From the NCBI RefSeq assembly GCF_013393905.1, contig NZ_CP040276.1, positions 124,001-188,000 of the forward strand: a stretch of DNA of 64,000 bases. Reading direction: 5' to 3'. This DNA comes from Nostoc sp. C052 (GTDB lineage: Bacteria; Cyanobacteriota; Cyanobacteriia; Cyanobacteriales; Nostocaceae). This document shows positions 53,183 to 63,075 of this stretch, one piece after another; position 1 is the stretch's first letter; each line of letters starts with the position of its first letter. A model generated the notes under the pieces. It did not search any database, was not told where the DNA came from, and saw nothing but the letters and a program-made list of their open reading frames with translations. The translations under genes and the position numbers were made by a program.

Positions 53183-53367
53183 TGATTAGTTTTTTAAGTT
53201 GCTATTTATAAATATAGTTTCTTGTTTTTGACTAATAGTATAGCCAGAGCATCATCTTCATGATTAAAACAAGGATAATTGCCCTGGGGAAATATTACCT
53301 TTACGTCCGTGATGATACTAGAGCGAGAAATCAATCTAAGCTAATCGGCATTTAAGTTGCATAAAAG

Positions 53368-53388
53368 CAGGGCTTCAGCCCTGACTAT
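53368..53388 (-). terminator. Hairpin after the first sigma factor gene
   Basis: CAGGGCT and AGCCCTG with a 2-base loop; in the minus-strand direction CTTTTAT follows. It lies 37 bp after the sigma gene's stop. This hairpin word is also a widespread cyanobacterial repeat, so termination is likely but not certain. Confidence 0.55.
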
Positions 53389-53424
53389 AAGCGAATCATT
53401 CTGGAAAAATGAATGACGATTAAC

Positions 53425-54372
53425 TTAATTAAGATACTCCTTAATATCACTTTTTTGACGGCGAAGAATAGAGAGCGCTTTATATTCAAGCTGGCGAATT
53501 CTTTCTCGGCTTAAGTTAAGGCGTTCTCCAATTTGAGTTAGGCTCAGTTGATGGTCATTTTCTAGCCCGAAACGTAGAGTTAGTACTTCTCGTTGTATTG
53601 GAGCTAAGGATGCTAGCAACTCTTTAATATTCTGGCGCATTAGTGAAGAATTTAATTCTTCCAAAGGGGAAATCTTTTCGTCAGCTAAAAGTTCGCTTAA
53701 TTCTGTTTCTTGTTCATTCCCAACGCGCATTTCTAGCGAAACTAACTTTCGGTCTGCTTGAATATATTCTCGAACCTGCTCTGGTTTAACCTTTAATTCT
53801 TCAGCAATTTCTACTACAGTTGGTTTTCGACCCAACGACTGGGATAATTCCCGTTGTATTTTCTTGATTTTATTCAGTTTTTCGTTGATATGAATCGGCA
53901 AACGAATAGTTCGTGATTGTTCTGCGATGGCACGTGTGATTGATTGAGTAACCCACCAATAGGCATAAGTTGAAAGTTTGTAGCCCTTGTTTGGATCAAA
54001 CTTTTCAACGCCACGGTATAAACCGAGTGTACCTTCCTGGATCAGATCAAGAAATTCTAAGTTTCGGTTCTGGTACTTTTTAGCGATCGCCACCACCAGC
54101 CGTAGGTTAGCAGTCACCATTTTCTGCTTTGCTCGTTCCCCTTGATGAAGAATTGACTCCACTTCAGCTTCGCTTTGCCCAAGTGAGGTAGCTAATTCTC
54201 TTGTGGTTGGTTCTCGGTTTAGTTGAAGTGCGAGGCTTGAGCGCTGTTCTTCAATCGCCATCATCTGCTGCAACGCCCTTGCGTTTGTAATTTCTTGCTC
54301 AGGGGTTAGCAGAGAGTAGCGTCCGATTTCTTTGAGGTAGGAGCGCACTAAGTCGGTAGTTGGGCTAGGCAT
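53425..54372 (-). CDS. Group-2 sigma-70 factor, SigB-type
   Basis: 315 aa. Region 1.2 DLVRSYLKEIGRYSLLTPEQ, region 2 NRNLEFLDLIQEGTLGLYRG and YAYWWVTQSITRAIAEQSRT, region 3 KIQRELSQSLGRKPTVVEIA. Region 4 is VLTLRFGLENDHQLSLTQIG with the LSRERIRQLEYKALSILR helix-turn-helix. Region 1.1 is absent, which is usual for cyanobacterial group-2 (non-essential, stress or nutrient) sigmas. A close paralogue lies at 59789. Plasmid-borne SigB-type factors are known in Nostoc-type cyanobacteria. Confidence 0.9.
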   Translation of the reverse strand: MPSPTTDLVRSYLKEIGRYSLLTPEQEITNARALQQMMAIEEQRSSLALQLNREPTTRELATSLGQSEAEVESILHQGERAKQKMVTANLRLVVAIAKKYQNRNLEFLDLIQEGTLGLYRGVEKFDPNKGYKLSTYAYWWVTQSITRAIAEQSRTIRLPIHINEKLNKIKKIQRELSQSLGRKPTVVEIAEELKVKPEQVREYIQADRKLVSLEMRVGNEQETELSELLADEKISPLEELNSSLMRQNIKELLASLAPIQREVLTLRFGLENDHQLSLTQIGERLNLSRERIRQLEYKALSILRRQKSDIKEYLN

Positions 54373-54742
54373 ACTTTCAATTAATTGTGACGACTACTTT
54401 TATTTTTCGTTTGAATAGAATCTTTTATTTCCAGAATTAGCTAACCAATCAAATCTTAACCATAGACTTCACCCAATGTTTATATTTGGGAAATAAGTTT
54501 ATAAATATAATACTTTAAATCTTCAAATAGGTAAATACTAAAACCTACTTTATTTTGTAGCTAAGTTTTAAAGTAATAAAGAGATTTAGTTAGATTAAAT
54601 CAAAGATACGCTACGCTAATTTTAGAGTGAAGTCCTCTCTTGAAGAGAGGATATGTTCAAATCCGCTTCATATTTGGACAAGGCTCAAAGACGCTTTGCG
54701 TAAATTAATTGAAAATTACAAATACTTAGTTGATAAATAATA
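54373..54742. promoter_or_regulatory. Divergent intergenic region with a hairpin in the 148-aa gene leader
   Basis: 370 bp AT-rich. TCCTCTCT (54633-54640) and AGAGAGGA (54644-54651) form an 8-bp stem about 90 bp before the 148-aa gene. Promoters for both directions must be here but no consensus pair is obvious. Confidence 0.45.
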
Positions 54743-55189
54743 ATGGATATGCAATCTCTGCTCACTTTGACAATAGTAGCTATCTTTTGGGCATTCGTTA
54801 CTCTCGTCATGTTCCAGTTCATTAACGGACTATTTGTATCGGCTGCTTATACTAGTAATGTGGTTTCTGTTAGCAATGGAAATATAGCCGCTTCTACAAT
54901 CCCATCAGTATCAGAAGTAATCACACCACAAGCTCGGACTTTTGAAAAATTGCCAGATCCTTGGATGTTAGAGGATGAAGTCATTCATTGTACCAGTAAT
55001 GAAGCAGTTATTCTCTCATTCCCTACATTGAGATTACTGCCTCCAGTTAAAGAGATTTCATCACAACCAAAACGTACTACTCGTTCCAATAAAGCTAACA
55101 ATTCTGCCAACAAGTCACCGAAAACTAAAAAGGCTGATGTAAATTCTTCAGGCAAACGCAAGCCAGGTAGACCGTGTAAAGCTGGTTAA
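54743..55189 (+). CDS. Membrane-anchored protein with AT-hook-like tail
   Basis: 148 aa. One N-terminal membrane segment (about residues 5-34: LTLTIVAIFWAFVTLVMFQF). A middle region with DPWMLEDEVIHCTSNEAVIL, then a Lys/Ser/Asn-rich linker and a final GKRKPGRPCKAG, an AT-hook core (K-P-G-R-P). A membrane-tethered minor-groove binder could link plasmid DNA to the membrane; this is inference. A strong terminator follows. Confidence 0.65.
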   Translation: MDMQSLLTLTIVAIFWAFVTLVMFQFINGLFVSAAYTSNVVSVSNGNIAASTIPSVSEVITPQARTFEKLPDPWMLEDEVIHCTSNEAVILSFPTLRLLPPVKEISSQPKRTTRSNKANNSANKSPKTKKADVNSSGKRKPGRPCKAG

Positions 55190-55248
55190 TTCGCTTTTTA
55201 AGCCTCGGCTGATCACCGAAGAATAAATATCTGAACGTTCAAAGGTTT

Positions 55249-55277
55249 AAATGAGGCAATTACTTGCCTCATTTATT
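55249..55277 (+). terminator. Rho-independent terminator after the 148-aa gene
   Basis: AAATGAGGCAA and TTGCCTCATTT, an 11-bp perfect stem with a 4-base loop, then ATTAAT. It isolates the 148-aa gene from the SNO-type gene. Confidence 0.75.
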
Positions 55278-55322
55278 AATAAGAGAAAGGCTTCGCCATA
55301 GCAAAAGTGAAAAAATAATATT

Positions 55323-58300
55323 GTGAGTGATGCAATGGTACAGCAACTTTTCACTCAAGGTTTTCTGTTCGACTTCCAAACAGTATTAGATTATGGGCAA
55401 TCAATATTAAGTGTTGGTCAAGAGCTTTTGAAAACACTACTTGAGAACCGCCCCCTCTCTACGAAAACTGTTCAAGCCCAGATGAATCGACACTTCCACG
55501 GTACTGCGGCAGAGGGCAGATGGCAGTGGAAAGATGCTTACGAAGCTGTGGAAGTGGCGCAAATTTTATATCTGCGTCAAAAAGGTTACAAGCTTTTATT
55601 AGAGTCGCCGCTAACAGTATTATTGGAATTGCAGAAGTTAGTAGCCCTTTGCCCAACGCAAACACGGCGCAGTGAAGAGTCAGTAAAGCTTCAGCAGTTC
55701 TCCACCCCTCTGCCGCTATCATTTCTGGTAGCCAAAGCAGGATTTATACAAGCTACTGATTTGGTGCTGGAGCCATCAGCCGGGACTGGTTTGTTAGCAC
55801 AAATGGCTAAACTGCACAGTGCAAGTCTGATGCTCAACGAGCTTGCACCCGATAGATCGAAGATTCTGCGGCGATTATTCGCTGGTACACCACTATTCTC
55901 AGTAAACGCGGAACAAATTAACGACTATCTGGTTGGCAAGACTCAGCCCTCAGTTGTGCTGATGAATCCACCGTTTTCGTCGTCCCCGAAAATCAGCAGT
56001 CGCAACCCTGATGCCACCCCTCGCCACATCAACTCAGCATTGCAAAGGCTAGCTGACGGCGGACGACTGGTAACAATTACTGCTAACTGGTTTTCTCCGG
56101 CTAACCCAAGCTGGCGAGAGACTTTTGTTAGGTGGCACTCAGAAGCACGAGTTTTAATGTCAGTCGGGGTTAACGGCAAGGTGTACTCAAAACATGGTAC
56201 GCAAATTGACACCAGAATCACAGTAATTGACAAGGTTCCGGCTGACTCCAGCGAAATACCTTGCATTACCGAAACTTTAAATCTGCCTGAAATACTGGCA
56301 CTGATTCAGCAATTGCCTGGGCGTTCGTCTTTGACGTTGCCGCAGGCATCGCAATGGAATGCTGCAACTATTAAAGCTGCTGTCGTTGCAGCGAAGGTTG
56401 TTAAACTGCCAACGAAGCGTACAGCGATCGCTTTACCAGAACCCTCCGCAGAAATTCCAGATGTGGTTATTCTGGAATACGAAGTCGTCGAATGGTTTGC
56501 TACAGATGGACTCAAAGATACTTTATATGAAACCTATCGCCCACAACGAATCAGAATCAAGGACGCTTTACCTCATCCTTCCCTACTTTGCGAAAGTGCA
56601 GCCCTAGCGCTTGTCTCGCCACCACCACCCACTTACAAACCGCATCTCCCGCGAAACATTGTCTCACAAGGATTGTTATCTGAAGCACAACTTGAAAGCG
56701 TTATTTACGCAGGTCAGGCGCACGGTGAATTTCTTTCTGGGTCTTATATTGTCGATGATTCATGGGATAATGTGACTGTAGCGGCAACTGGCGAAGAAAA
56801 TGCCGTAAAATTTCGTCGTGGCTGGTTCTTAGGCGATGGGACAGGCGCGGGGAAAGGAAGGCAATGTGCAGGAATCATCCTCGACAACTGGTGTCAAGAA
56901 CGAAGAAAAGCCATTTGGGTATCAAAGAGTTCTGCTCTTATTGAGGACGCACGTAGAGATTGGTGTGCGCTCGGAGGTAGTGAAAAAGATATCATTGACC
57001 TGAGTAACATCAAACTTGGCGACCCCATCCCTTTCACCCAAGGTATTCTGTTCTGCACCTACTCAACTCTGCGCTCTCAAAAGAACGGCAAAAGTCGGCT
57101 TAAGCAAATCGTTGAGTGGGCTGGCATTGGCTTTGAGGGAGCGATCGCTTTCGACGAGTGCCACAGCATGGGTAACGCAATGGCACAAGAGGGCAAACTC
57201 GGTATGGTTGCAGCATCCCAGCAAGGCATTGTTGGGCTGAGGTTGCAAAATGCCTTACCCCAGGCACGGGTTTTCTACGTTTCTGCTACTGGAGCGACGA
57301 AGGTTTCTAACCTATCTTATGCAAATCGTCTGGGGCTTTGGCAGACGGGCGACTTTCCGTTTACCTCCCGTGAGGATTTTGTGGAATCCATTGAGGGCGG
57401 TGGTATCGCTGCAATGGAAGTGGTCGCCAGGGATCTCAAGGCTTTGGGACTGTATCTGGCGCGGAGCCTTTCCTTCGAGGGAGTTGAATATCAAACTCTC
57501 GAAATTGAGTTAACGCCGACTCAGGAACGGATTTATAACAGCTACTCCGATGCTTTTGGTGTTATTCATAATAATTTAGACAAAGCCTTAGAAGCTTGCA
57601 ATATAACTGGCGCAAAAACGTACAATCGTGCTGCTAAGATGTCTGCCAACTCGCAGTTTGAATCGCACAAGCAAAGATTCTTCAATCATCTTCTCACAGG
57701 GATGAAATGTCCGCAGTTGATCAAAGCGATTGAGCAGGATCTATCCCTTGGTCTTGCTGTTGTCATTCAAATAGTTTCGACTAATGAAGAACTTTTGAAA
57801 CGACGACTTGATGAAGTTACGGCTTCCGAATGGAAGGATCTCAATCTTGACTTGACCCCACGAGAATATGTCATGGACTACTTGATGAGTGCTTTCCCTG
57901 TTCATCTGCATTCCATTCATTCTGGCGTTGATGGAGAAGAAAGATCCGAGCCGGTCTTTGACGCTGATGGCTCTCCAGTTATTTCCCAAGAAGCTGTAGC
58001 TTTGAGAGATGCCTTAGTCGATAAGTTAGCATGTCTTGATCCAATCCCTGGCGCATTAGAACAATTGCTGTGGCATTTTGGTCACAAGCAAATTGCCGAA
58101 GTAACTGGTCGCAGCAAGCGAGTTCTGAAAGATGATTCAGGGCGTTTGTTCGTTGATTCACGGGGTAGTGGGGCGAATATTGCTGAAACTGCTGCGTTTA
58201 TGCAAGGAGACAAACAAATCCTCATCTTCAGTGACGCTGGTGGCACAGGCAGAAGTTATCATGCTGATCTAAATGCTGCGAATCGTCGGCGGCGATCGCA

Positions 58301-59630
58301 TTATCTGCTTGAAGCCGGATGGAGAGCAGACAATGCCATCCAAGGTTTAGGGCGATCGCACAGAACCAACCAAGCATCTGCGCCCGTGTTCAGACCAGTC
58401 ACGACGAACGTTATAGGTGAACGCCGATTCATCAGCACTATTGCTCGACGGCTGGATAGCTTGGGCGCTCTGACTCGTGGTCAACGGCAGACGGGTGGCA
58501 ATGGGATATTTGAAGCTAAGGATAACCTAGAATCTCAGTATGCAGAGTATGCCTTGTACGAACTGTTCAAGCAAATATTTCAAGGTCGATTTTACGAAGT
58601 ATCTTTGGGGAAATTCGAGCAAATGACGGGTTTATCGCTGACTTCCCACGAAGGCGGGATGAAGATCGACTTGCCCCCATTACGGCAATTCCTTAATCGG
58701 CTGCTGGCTTTACGCATCGATATGCAAAACACCATTTTCGAGCGTTTTGAGTTGTTGCTAAGTCAACAGATTGAAGCAGCGATCGCGGCAGGGGTCTATG
58801 AGATGGGTGTAGAGACACTCCGGGCTGAACGCTTTGCTGTTGAGAGCCAGGAAGCTGTGTACACTCATGCTCAAACTGGTAGCGTCACCAATTACTTGAA
58901 AGTCGAACGCACCCAGAAGAACAACATTAAAACTGCTGACGAGATGTTAGAGTTCGCCACTCAATATCAAGGACGGCTCATGATCAACTCCAAGTCAGGC
59001 AATGCTGCTGTGTCAATTCCGACACATAGTATCTATGACGCTGATGGTGGTGTTGTACCAAGAGTGTTACTCGTCCGTCCCCAAAAAGAAACCCGTATAC
59101 CAGTCAAGGATTTAGAATCTTCCACTTGGAAAGCGGTTTGTGTCGATGCGTTCGTCGCAGGGTGGTCTACTGAAGTAGACGCATTGCCCAAGTTCACTAC
59201 CGATTATCTGCACTTAGTCACCGGTATTTTGTTGCCCATTTGGAAAATCTTGCCGCAGCACAATAGCCGAGTCTTCCGCTTGCAAACCAGCGATGGACAA
59301 AAGATTCTCGGTCGGGTAGTAAATGCTCAGGATATCCAGTCGGTGGCTGAACAACTCGGACTCAAGAACAAGCTATTAAGCCCACAGGAGTTAGTCTCTT
59401 TAGTGCTAAACGAAGGCTATTCCCAGCAGTTACCGGGTGGCGTAACTTTACGGCGTTCTTATATTGCCGCAGAACCTCGTATAGAGTTGGTTAATGCTAT
59501 CTCACTGGCAGAGCGGCTTTTAGCTGCTGGATGTTTCACCGAGATCATCAACTGGAAAAAGCGGGTATTCATTCCGGTTTCAGACAAAGCACCAGCTATT
59601 CTAGCGGCTGTGATTGAAATCTTGGGATAA
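55323..59630 (+). CDS. Giant strawberry-notch-type (SNO) helicase with methyltransferase-like domain
   Basis: 1435 aa. Start at GTG 55323; an ATG four codons on is equally possible and no clear Shine-Dalgarno is seen. An N-terminal region with LEPSAGTGLLAQMAKLH (about 155-172) and VVLMNPPFSSSPK (about 210) has the SAM motif and the NPPF catalytic motif of N6-adenine methyltransferases. The SF2 part has LGDGTGAGKGRQCAGIILDN (about 502-521, Walker A), AIAFDECHSMGN (about 608, DECH) and FSDAGGTGRSYHADLNAANR with GLGRSHRTNQ (about 970-1016, motif VI). This is the AAA_34/Helicase_C_4 pair of SNO proteins, found on large plasmids and phages. It may modify and remodel DNA. No frameshift over 4.3 kb. 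Confidence 0.85.
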   Translation: MSDAMVQQLFTQGFLFDFQTVLDYGQSILSVGQELLKTLLENRPLSTKTVQAQMNRHFHGTAAEGRWQWKDAYEAVEVAQILYLRQKGYKLLLESPLTVLLELQKLVALCPTQTRRSEESVKLQQFSTPLPLSFLVAKAGFIQATDLVLEPSAGTGLLAQMAKLHSASLMLNELAPDRSKILRRLFAGTPLFSVNAEQINDYLVGKTQPSVVLMNPPFSSSPKISSRNPDATPRHINSALQRLADGGRLVTITANWFSPANPSWRETFVRWHSEARVLMSVGVNGKVYSKHGTQIDTRITVIDKVPADSSEIPCITETLNLPEILALIQQLPGRSSLTLPQASQWNAATIKAAVVAAKVVKLPTKRTAIALPEPSAEIPDVVILEYEVVEWFATDGLKDTLYETYRPQRIRIKDALPHPSLLCESAALALVSPPPPTYKPHLPRNIVSQGLLSEAQLESVIYAGQAHGEFLSGSYIVDDSWDNVTVAATGEENAVKFRRGWFLGDGTGAGKGRQCAGIILDNWCQERRKAIWVSKSSALIEDARRDWCALGGSEKDIIDLSNIKLGDPIPFTQGILFCTYSTLRSQKNGKSRLKQIVEWAGIGFEGAIAFDECHSMGNAMAQEGKLGMVAASQQGIVGLRLQNALPQARVFYVSATGATKVSNLSYANRLGLWQTGDFPFTSREDFVESIEGGGIAAMEVVARDLKALGLYLARSLSFEGVEYQTLEIELTPTQERIYNSYSDAFGVIHNNLDKALEACNITGAKTYNRAAKMSANSQFESHKQRFFNHLLTGMKCPQLIKAIEQDLSLGLAVVIQIVSTNEELLKRRLDEVTASEWKDLNLDLTPREYVMDYLMSAFPVHLHSIHSGVDGEERSEPVFDADGSPVISQEAVALRDALVDKLACLDPIPGALEQLLWHFGHKQIAEVTGRSKRVLKDDSGRLFVDSRGSGANIAETAAFMQGDKQILIFSDAGGTGRSYHADLNAANRRRRSHYLLEAGWRADNAIQGLGRSHRTNQASAPVFRPVTTNVIGERRFISTIARRLDSLGALTRGQRQTGGNGIFEAKDNLESQYAEYALYELFKQIFQGRFYEVSLGKFEQMTGLSLTSHEGGMKIDLPPLRQFLNRLLALRIDMQNTIFERFELLLSQQIEAAIAAGVYEMGVETLRAERFAVESQEAVYTHAQTGSVTNYLKVERTQKNNIKTADEMLEFATQYQGRLMINSKSGNAAVSIPTHSIYDADGGVVPRVLLVRPQKETRIPVKDLESSTWKAVCVDAFVAGWSTEVDALPKFTTDYLHLVTGILLPIWKILPQHNSRVFRLQTSDGQKILGRVVNAQDIQSVAEQLGLKNKLLSPQELVSLVLNEGYSQQLPGGVTLRRSYIAAEPRIELVNAISLAERLLAAGCFTEIINWKKRVFIPVSDKAPAILAAVIEILG

Positions 59631-59636
59631 GTCAAA

Positions 59637-59674
59637 AGCTGATGTATTCATTAGATACATCAGCTTATTTTTTG
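59637..59674 (+). terminator. Strong rho-independent terminator after the SNO-type gene
   Basis: AAGCTGATGTAT and ATACATCAGCTT, a perfect 12-bp stem with a 7-base loop, followed by ATTTTTT. Located just after the stop codon. Confidence 0.9.
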
Positions 59675-59788
59675 CTCAAACAAGAGTGTGATGGTCTCAC
59701 ATTTTGCACCAAAAAAGGGGCAGATATAGCAGCTACGTCAAACTTTTCGGTCTACTGAAATTTGTACAACTTATTTTTACATAATGGT

Positions 59789-60739
59789 TCATTCAAATAA
59801 ATACTCTTGTATGTCGTTTTGTCGATGGCGGAGAATACTTATAGCTTTGACCTGGATTTGACGAATCCTTTCTCGGCTAAGATTTAGCTGTTGCCCAATC
59901 TGAGCGAGATTGAAATGCTGATCGTTATCAAGCCCAAAGCTTAAAGTCAACACTTGACGCTGTATAGGTGTTAGTGGTTCTAAGAATTTAGCCACATCTT
60001 GGGATAAAAGTTCTTGGGTGAGCAGTTTTTCTGGTGAAACACCAACGTCTGCTAAAATTTCGCCCAACTCTGTCTCTTGCTCATCTCCAACTTGTTTATT
60101 TAAAGAGATAGCTGTACGAGAAGCGGCAAGATATTCTCGAAGCTTATCTGTGCTTAGGTTTAATGATTTTGCGATTTCTTCAGCAGTGGCATGGCGGCCA
60201 AGTTTTTGAAAGCTTTCTCGCTGCACTTTCTTGATTTTATTAAGTATGTCAGTGAGATGAACAGGCAATCTAATAGTGCGGGATTGTTCTGCAATTGCTC
60301 TTGTTATAGCTTGACTAATCCACCAGTAGGCGTAAGTTGAGAGTCTATAACCCCGATTGGGATCAAACTTTTCTATACCCCTTTGTAAACCGATTGCTCC
60401 TTCTTGGATCAAATCTAAGAATTCCAAATTCCGGTTCTGGTATTTCTTGGCAACAGATACTACCAGCCGCAGGTTAGCTGTCACCATTTTTTGTTTAGCC
60501 TTTTGACCAAGGTGTAGTGCTGATCTGACTTGTGTTTCGGTTTTTTCAACAGTGTTGGCTAATTCTGTCATTGTTGGTTCACGCTCTAGCTGTTGAGTGA
60601 GTTCATTTTTAGATTGCTCAATGGCAATCATTTCTTGTACAAGTCTTGCATAAGCAATTTCCTCGTCTGGTTTTAATAGAGGATACTTACCAATTTCTTG
60701 TAAATAGATGCGAACCATGTCTGAACTCAGGCTGGACAT
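59789..60739 (-). CDS. Group-2 sigma-70 factor, SigB-type (paralogue)
   Basis: 316 aa, collinear with the factor at 53425. DMVRIYLQEIGKYPLLKPDE (1.2), NRNLEFLDLIQEGAIGLQRG (2.1-2.2), YAYWWISQAITRAIAEQSRT (2.3-2.4), KVQRESFQKLGRHATAEEIA (3) and LSRERIRQIQVKAISILRHR (4.2). No region 1.1. Recognition helices are nearly identical in the two copies (QLEYKALSILRRQ versus QIQVKAISILRHR), so they may read similar promoters. Region 2.4 is conserved. They probably arose by duplication before or during plasmid evolution. Confidence 0.9.
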   Translation of the reverse strand: MSSLSSDMVRIYLQEIGKYPLLKPDEEIAYARLVQEMIAIEQSKNELTQQLEREPTMTELANTVEKTETQVRSALHLGQKAKQKMVTANLRLVVSVAKKYQNRNLEFLDLIQEGAIGLQRGIEKFDPNRGYRLSTYAYWWISQAITRAIAEQSRTIRLPVHLTDILNKIKKVQRESFQKLGRHATAEEIAKSLNLSTDKLREYLAASRTAISLNKQVGDEQETELGEILADVGVSPEKLLTQELLSQDVAKFLEPLTPIQRQVLTLSFGLDNDQHFNLAQIGQQLNLSRERIRQIQVKAISILRHRQNDIQEYLFE

Positions 60740-60846
60740 ACAAAATCAACACTTTTTTAAACCAAGGAATTTAAAAGTATAAATCAAATAGCTCAATAAA
60801 GTTTTCTATTTTGAAGAACCAAAACATATTACCAATGCAGTCCTGC

Positions 60847-63075
60847 CTAAAGTAACCTCTGCTTTAACCTTGTGTAGCGCTTTTGATCATCAGTAGAGCG
60901 CACCGCCAGAGATATCGCTTTTTTTGCTCCAACCACGATCGCTAACTTCTTGGCACGGGTCAGCCCGGTGTAAAACAGGTTCCGGGTCAACATCATATAG
61001 TGCTGCATATAGATTGGCAGAACTATCACCGGATATTCTGAGCCTTGGCTTTTATGTATAGTAACGCTCCAGGCTAAAGTAATTTCGTTAAGATCAGCAT
61101 AGTCGTAAATCACAGTATGCTCTCCATACTGCACGATTACTTCTTGTTCAACAGTATCAATGTCGGTAATAATTCCCAAATCTCCATTGAAGACTTCACG
61201 CTGGTAATCATTCATTTGTTGAATGACGCGATCGCCAACTCGCAGTATCATCCCACCTCTGTTAATCTCAACCTTGTCAGGACTGGGTGGGTTGATTAAC
61301 TGCTGCAACACAGTATTAAGGTTGCGAGTCCCTACCAAGCCCCGCGACATTGGACAAAGTACTTGCACATCAGTAGCAGGATTAAAACCTAAGCGAGGAA
61401 TCAAATCGGTAATCAATTCGCAGATTGCTTGCACTCCATGTTCAGGCTGATGACCGCCGCCATGCCACAGACAATCAGACACAGGATTGTCAGAGATTGG
61501 CTCGATTGTGGGATAAATTCCTCGATTAATTTGGTGAGCAGCAGAGATGATTGCGCTCTGTTGAGCTTGGCGAAATACCTGGGTCAACCGCACCACGGGA
61601 ACTCGCCCAGAATTGATCAAGTCAGCAAGTATTTGACCTGGCCCCACAGATGGTAACTGGTCAATGTCACCCACCAACAACAGTAGAGCGCCAGCCAATA
61701 CTGCTTTAACCAAGGAGTAAGCCAGAAATAAATCAAGCATCGATGCTTCATCAACAATAATTGCTGTATGGGGCAAAGGATTGTCACTGTCACATTTAAA
61801 TCCTCTTGTCTTGGGGTCAAATTCTAACAAGCGATGTATGGTTTTAGCTTCCAGCCCAGTCATTTCACCTAAGCGTTGAGCAGCCCGTCCAGTGGGTGCA
61901 GCTAGAGCAATAGATTTACCCATTGCTTTCCACAGGCTGACAATGGTGTGAGTTGTGAAGGTCTTTCCAACGCCAGGGCCACCAGTGAGGATCATGATTT
62001 TGGAGTACGCTGCTGTTTCTACAGCTTGGCGTTGCTGTTCTGAAAGCTGAATTTTACGGCTAGCAGTAAAGCGCTCAATCCAATCACGCACGCGCTCAAT
62101 GTCAGTGCCAACAGGATTTTCCAAGCGTTGGCGTATCAGTTGAGCTAAATTATGTTCCGTATGAAAGTAAGTTGGCTTGTAGCAAAGTAGTGTTTTCTCT
62201 TCATCCCGCTCTCTAATCAGTTCATCTGCGAGAGCCATATCTTTAATAATCATCGCAACCGCTTCTTCTGTGGGCTGATGAGATTCGGTAGTCAGCAGTT
62301 TGATTACCGACTCAATCAGTTGGCTCTGTGGTAGGTAACAATGACCATCTTCGGCGGCTTCACTTAGGCAGTGGATAATCCCCGCACGGTAACGAAATTC
62401 TGAGTCAGGGGCAATTCCGATATTCCGTGCAATCTTGTCAGCAGTTAGGAAACCAATACCGTAGATGTCGGCTGCTAACTGGTAGGGATTTTTGGTAACA
62501 GTGGCGATCGCTTCATCCTTATATTGCTTGTAAATCTTTACAGCATAAGTGGTAGAAACGCCATGCCCCTGGAGAAATACCATTACTTCTTTGATGGCTT
62601 TTTGAGTTTCCCAGGCGTTTTTGATTAAAGTAATCCGCTTTTTAGCGATGCCCTGAACTTCAATTAATCGCTCGATTTGGTTTTCGATGATGTCCAGGGT
62701 TTCTAGTCCGAAGTGGGCAACAATCCGTCTTGCTGTGACTGGGCCAACACCTTTAATCAGCCCACTACCCAAGTATTTTTCAATTCCAGTGAGAGTAGCT
62801 GGTTTGGTTTCTTTGTAGTTGACTACTTGGAACTGGGGGCCAAATTGTGGATGGTCACGCCAGAAACCAGTTAGTTGTAAAGTCTGCCCTGGCTGAATAT
62901 TGGCGAAGCTGCCGACAATTGTTGTGAGTTCGGTACTACGTGGGCGAGTCAATCTTGCCACGGTGTAGCCTGACTCAGCAGAGTAAAAAGTTAAACGTTC
63001 TACGACTCCGGTGATTGTTTCGTTTTGAGGAAAGGCGCTTACTTGTTGAGGGGCAAGATTAGGAGGAGTGGACAT
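60847..63075 (-). CDS. recD2: RecD2-like SF1B helicase
   Basis: 742 aa. An OB-like N domain (TGVVERLTFYSAESGYTVAR) precedes HhH-type motifs (KGVGPVTARRIVAHFGLETL). The helicase has Walker A LTGGPGVGKTFTTHTI (about 362), VDEASMLDLFLAYSLV (about 440) Walker B, GDIDQLPSVGPGQIL motif III and the C-terminal AWSVTIHKSQGSEYPVIVLP and LTRAKKLAIVVG. This is the RecD2 (stand-alone, RecBC-independent) architecture: a 5'-3' DNA helicase in repair or replication. Intact. Confidence 0.9.
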   Translation of the reverse strand: MSTPPNLAPQQVSAFPQNETITGVVERLTFYSAESGYTVARLTRPRSTELTTIVGSFANIQPGQTLQLTGFWRDHPQFGPQFQVVNYKETKPATLTGIEKYLGSGLIKGVGPVTARRIVAHFGLETLDIIENQIERLIEVQGIAKKRITLIKNAWETQKAIKEVMVFLQGHGVSTTYAVKIYKQYKDEAIATVTKNPYQLAADIYGIGFLTADKIARNIGIAPDSEFRYRAGIIHCLSEAAEDGHCYLPQSQLIESVIKLLTTESHQPTEEAVAMIIKDMALADELIRERDEEKTLLCYKPTYFHTEHNLAQLIRQRLENPVGTDIERVRDWIERFTASRKIQLSEQQRQAVETAAYSKIMILTGGPGVGKTFTTHTIVSLWKAMGKSIALAAPTGRAAQRLGEMTGLEAKTIHRLLEFDPKTRGFKCDSDNPLPHTAIIVDEASMLDLFLAYSLVKAVLAGALLLLVGDIDQLPSVGPGQILADLINSGRVPVVRLTQVFRQAQQSAIISAAHQINRGIYPTIEPISDNPVSDCLWHGGGHQPEHGVQAICELITDLIPRLGFNPATDVQVLCPMSRGLVGTRNLNTVLQQLINPPSPDKVEINRGGMILRVGDRVIQQMNDYQREVFNGDLGIITDIDTVEQEVIVQYGEHTVIYDYADLNEITLAWSVTIHKSQGSEYPVIVLPIYMQHYMMLTRNLFYTGLTRAKKLAIVVGAKKAISLAVRSTDDQKRYTRLKQRLL

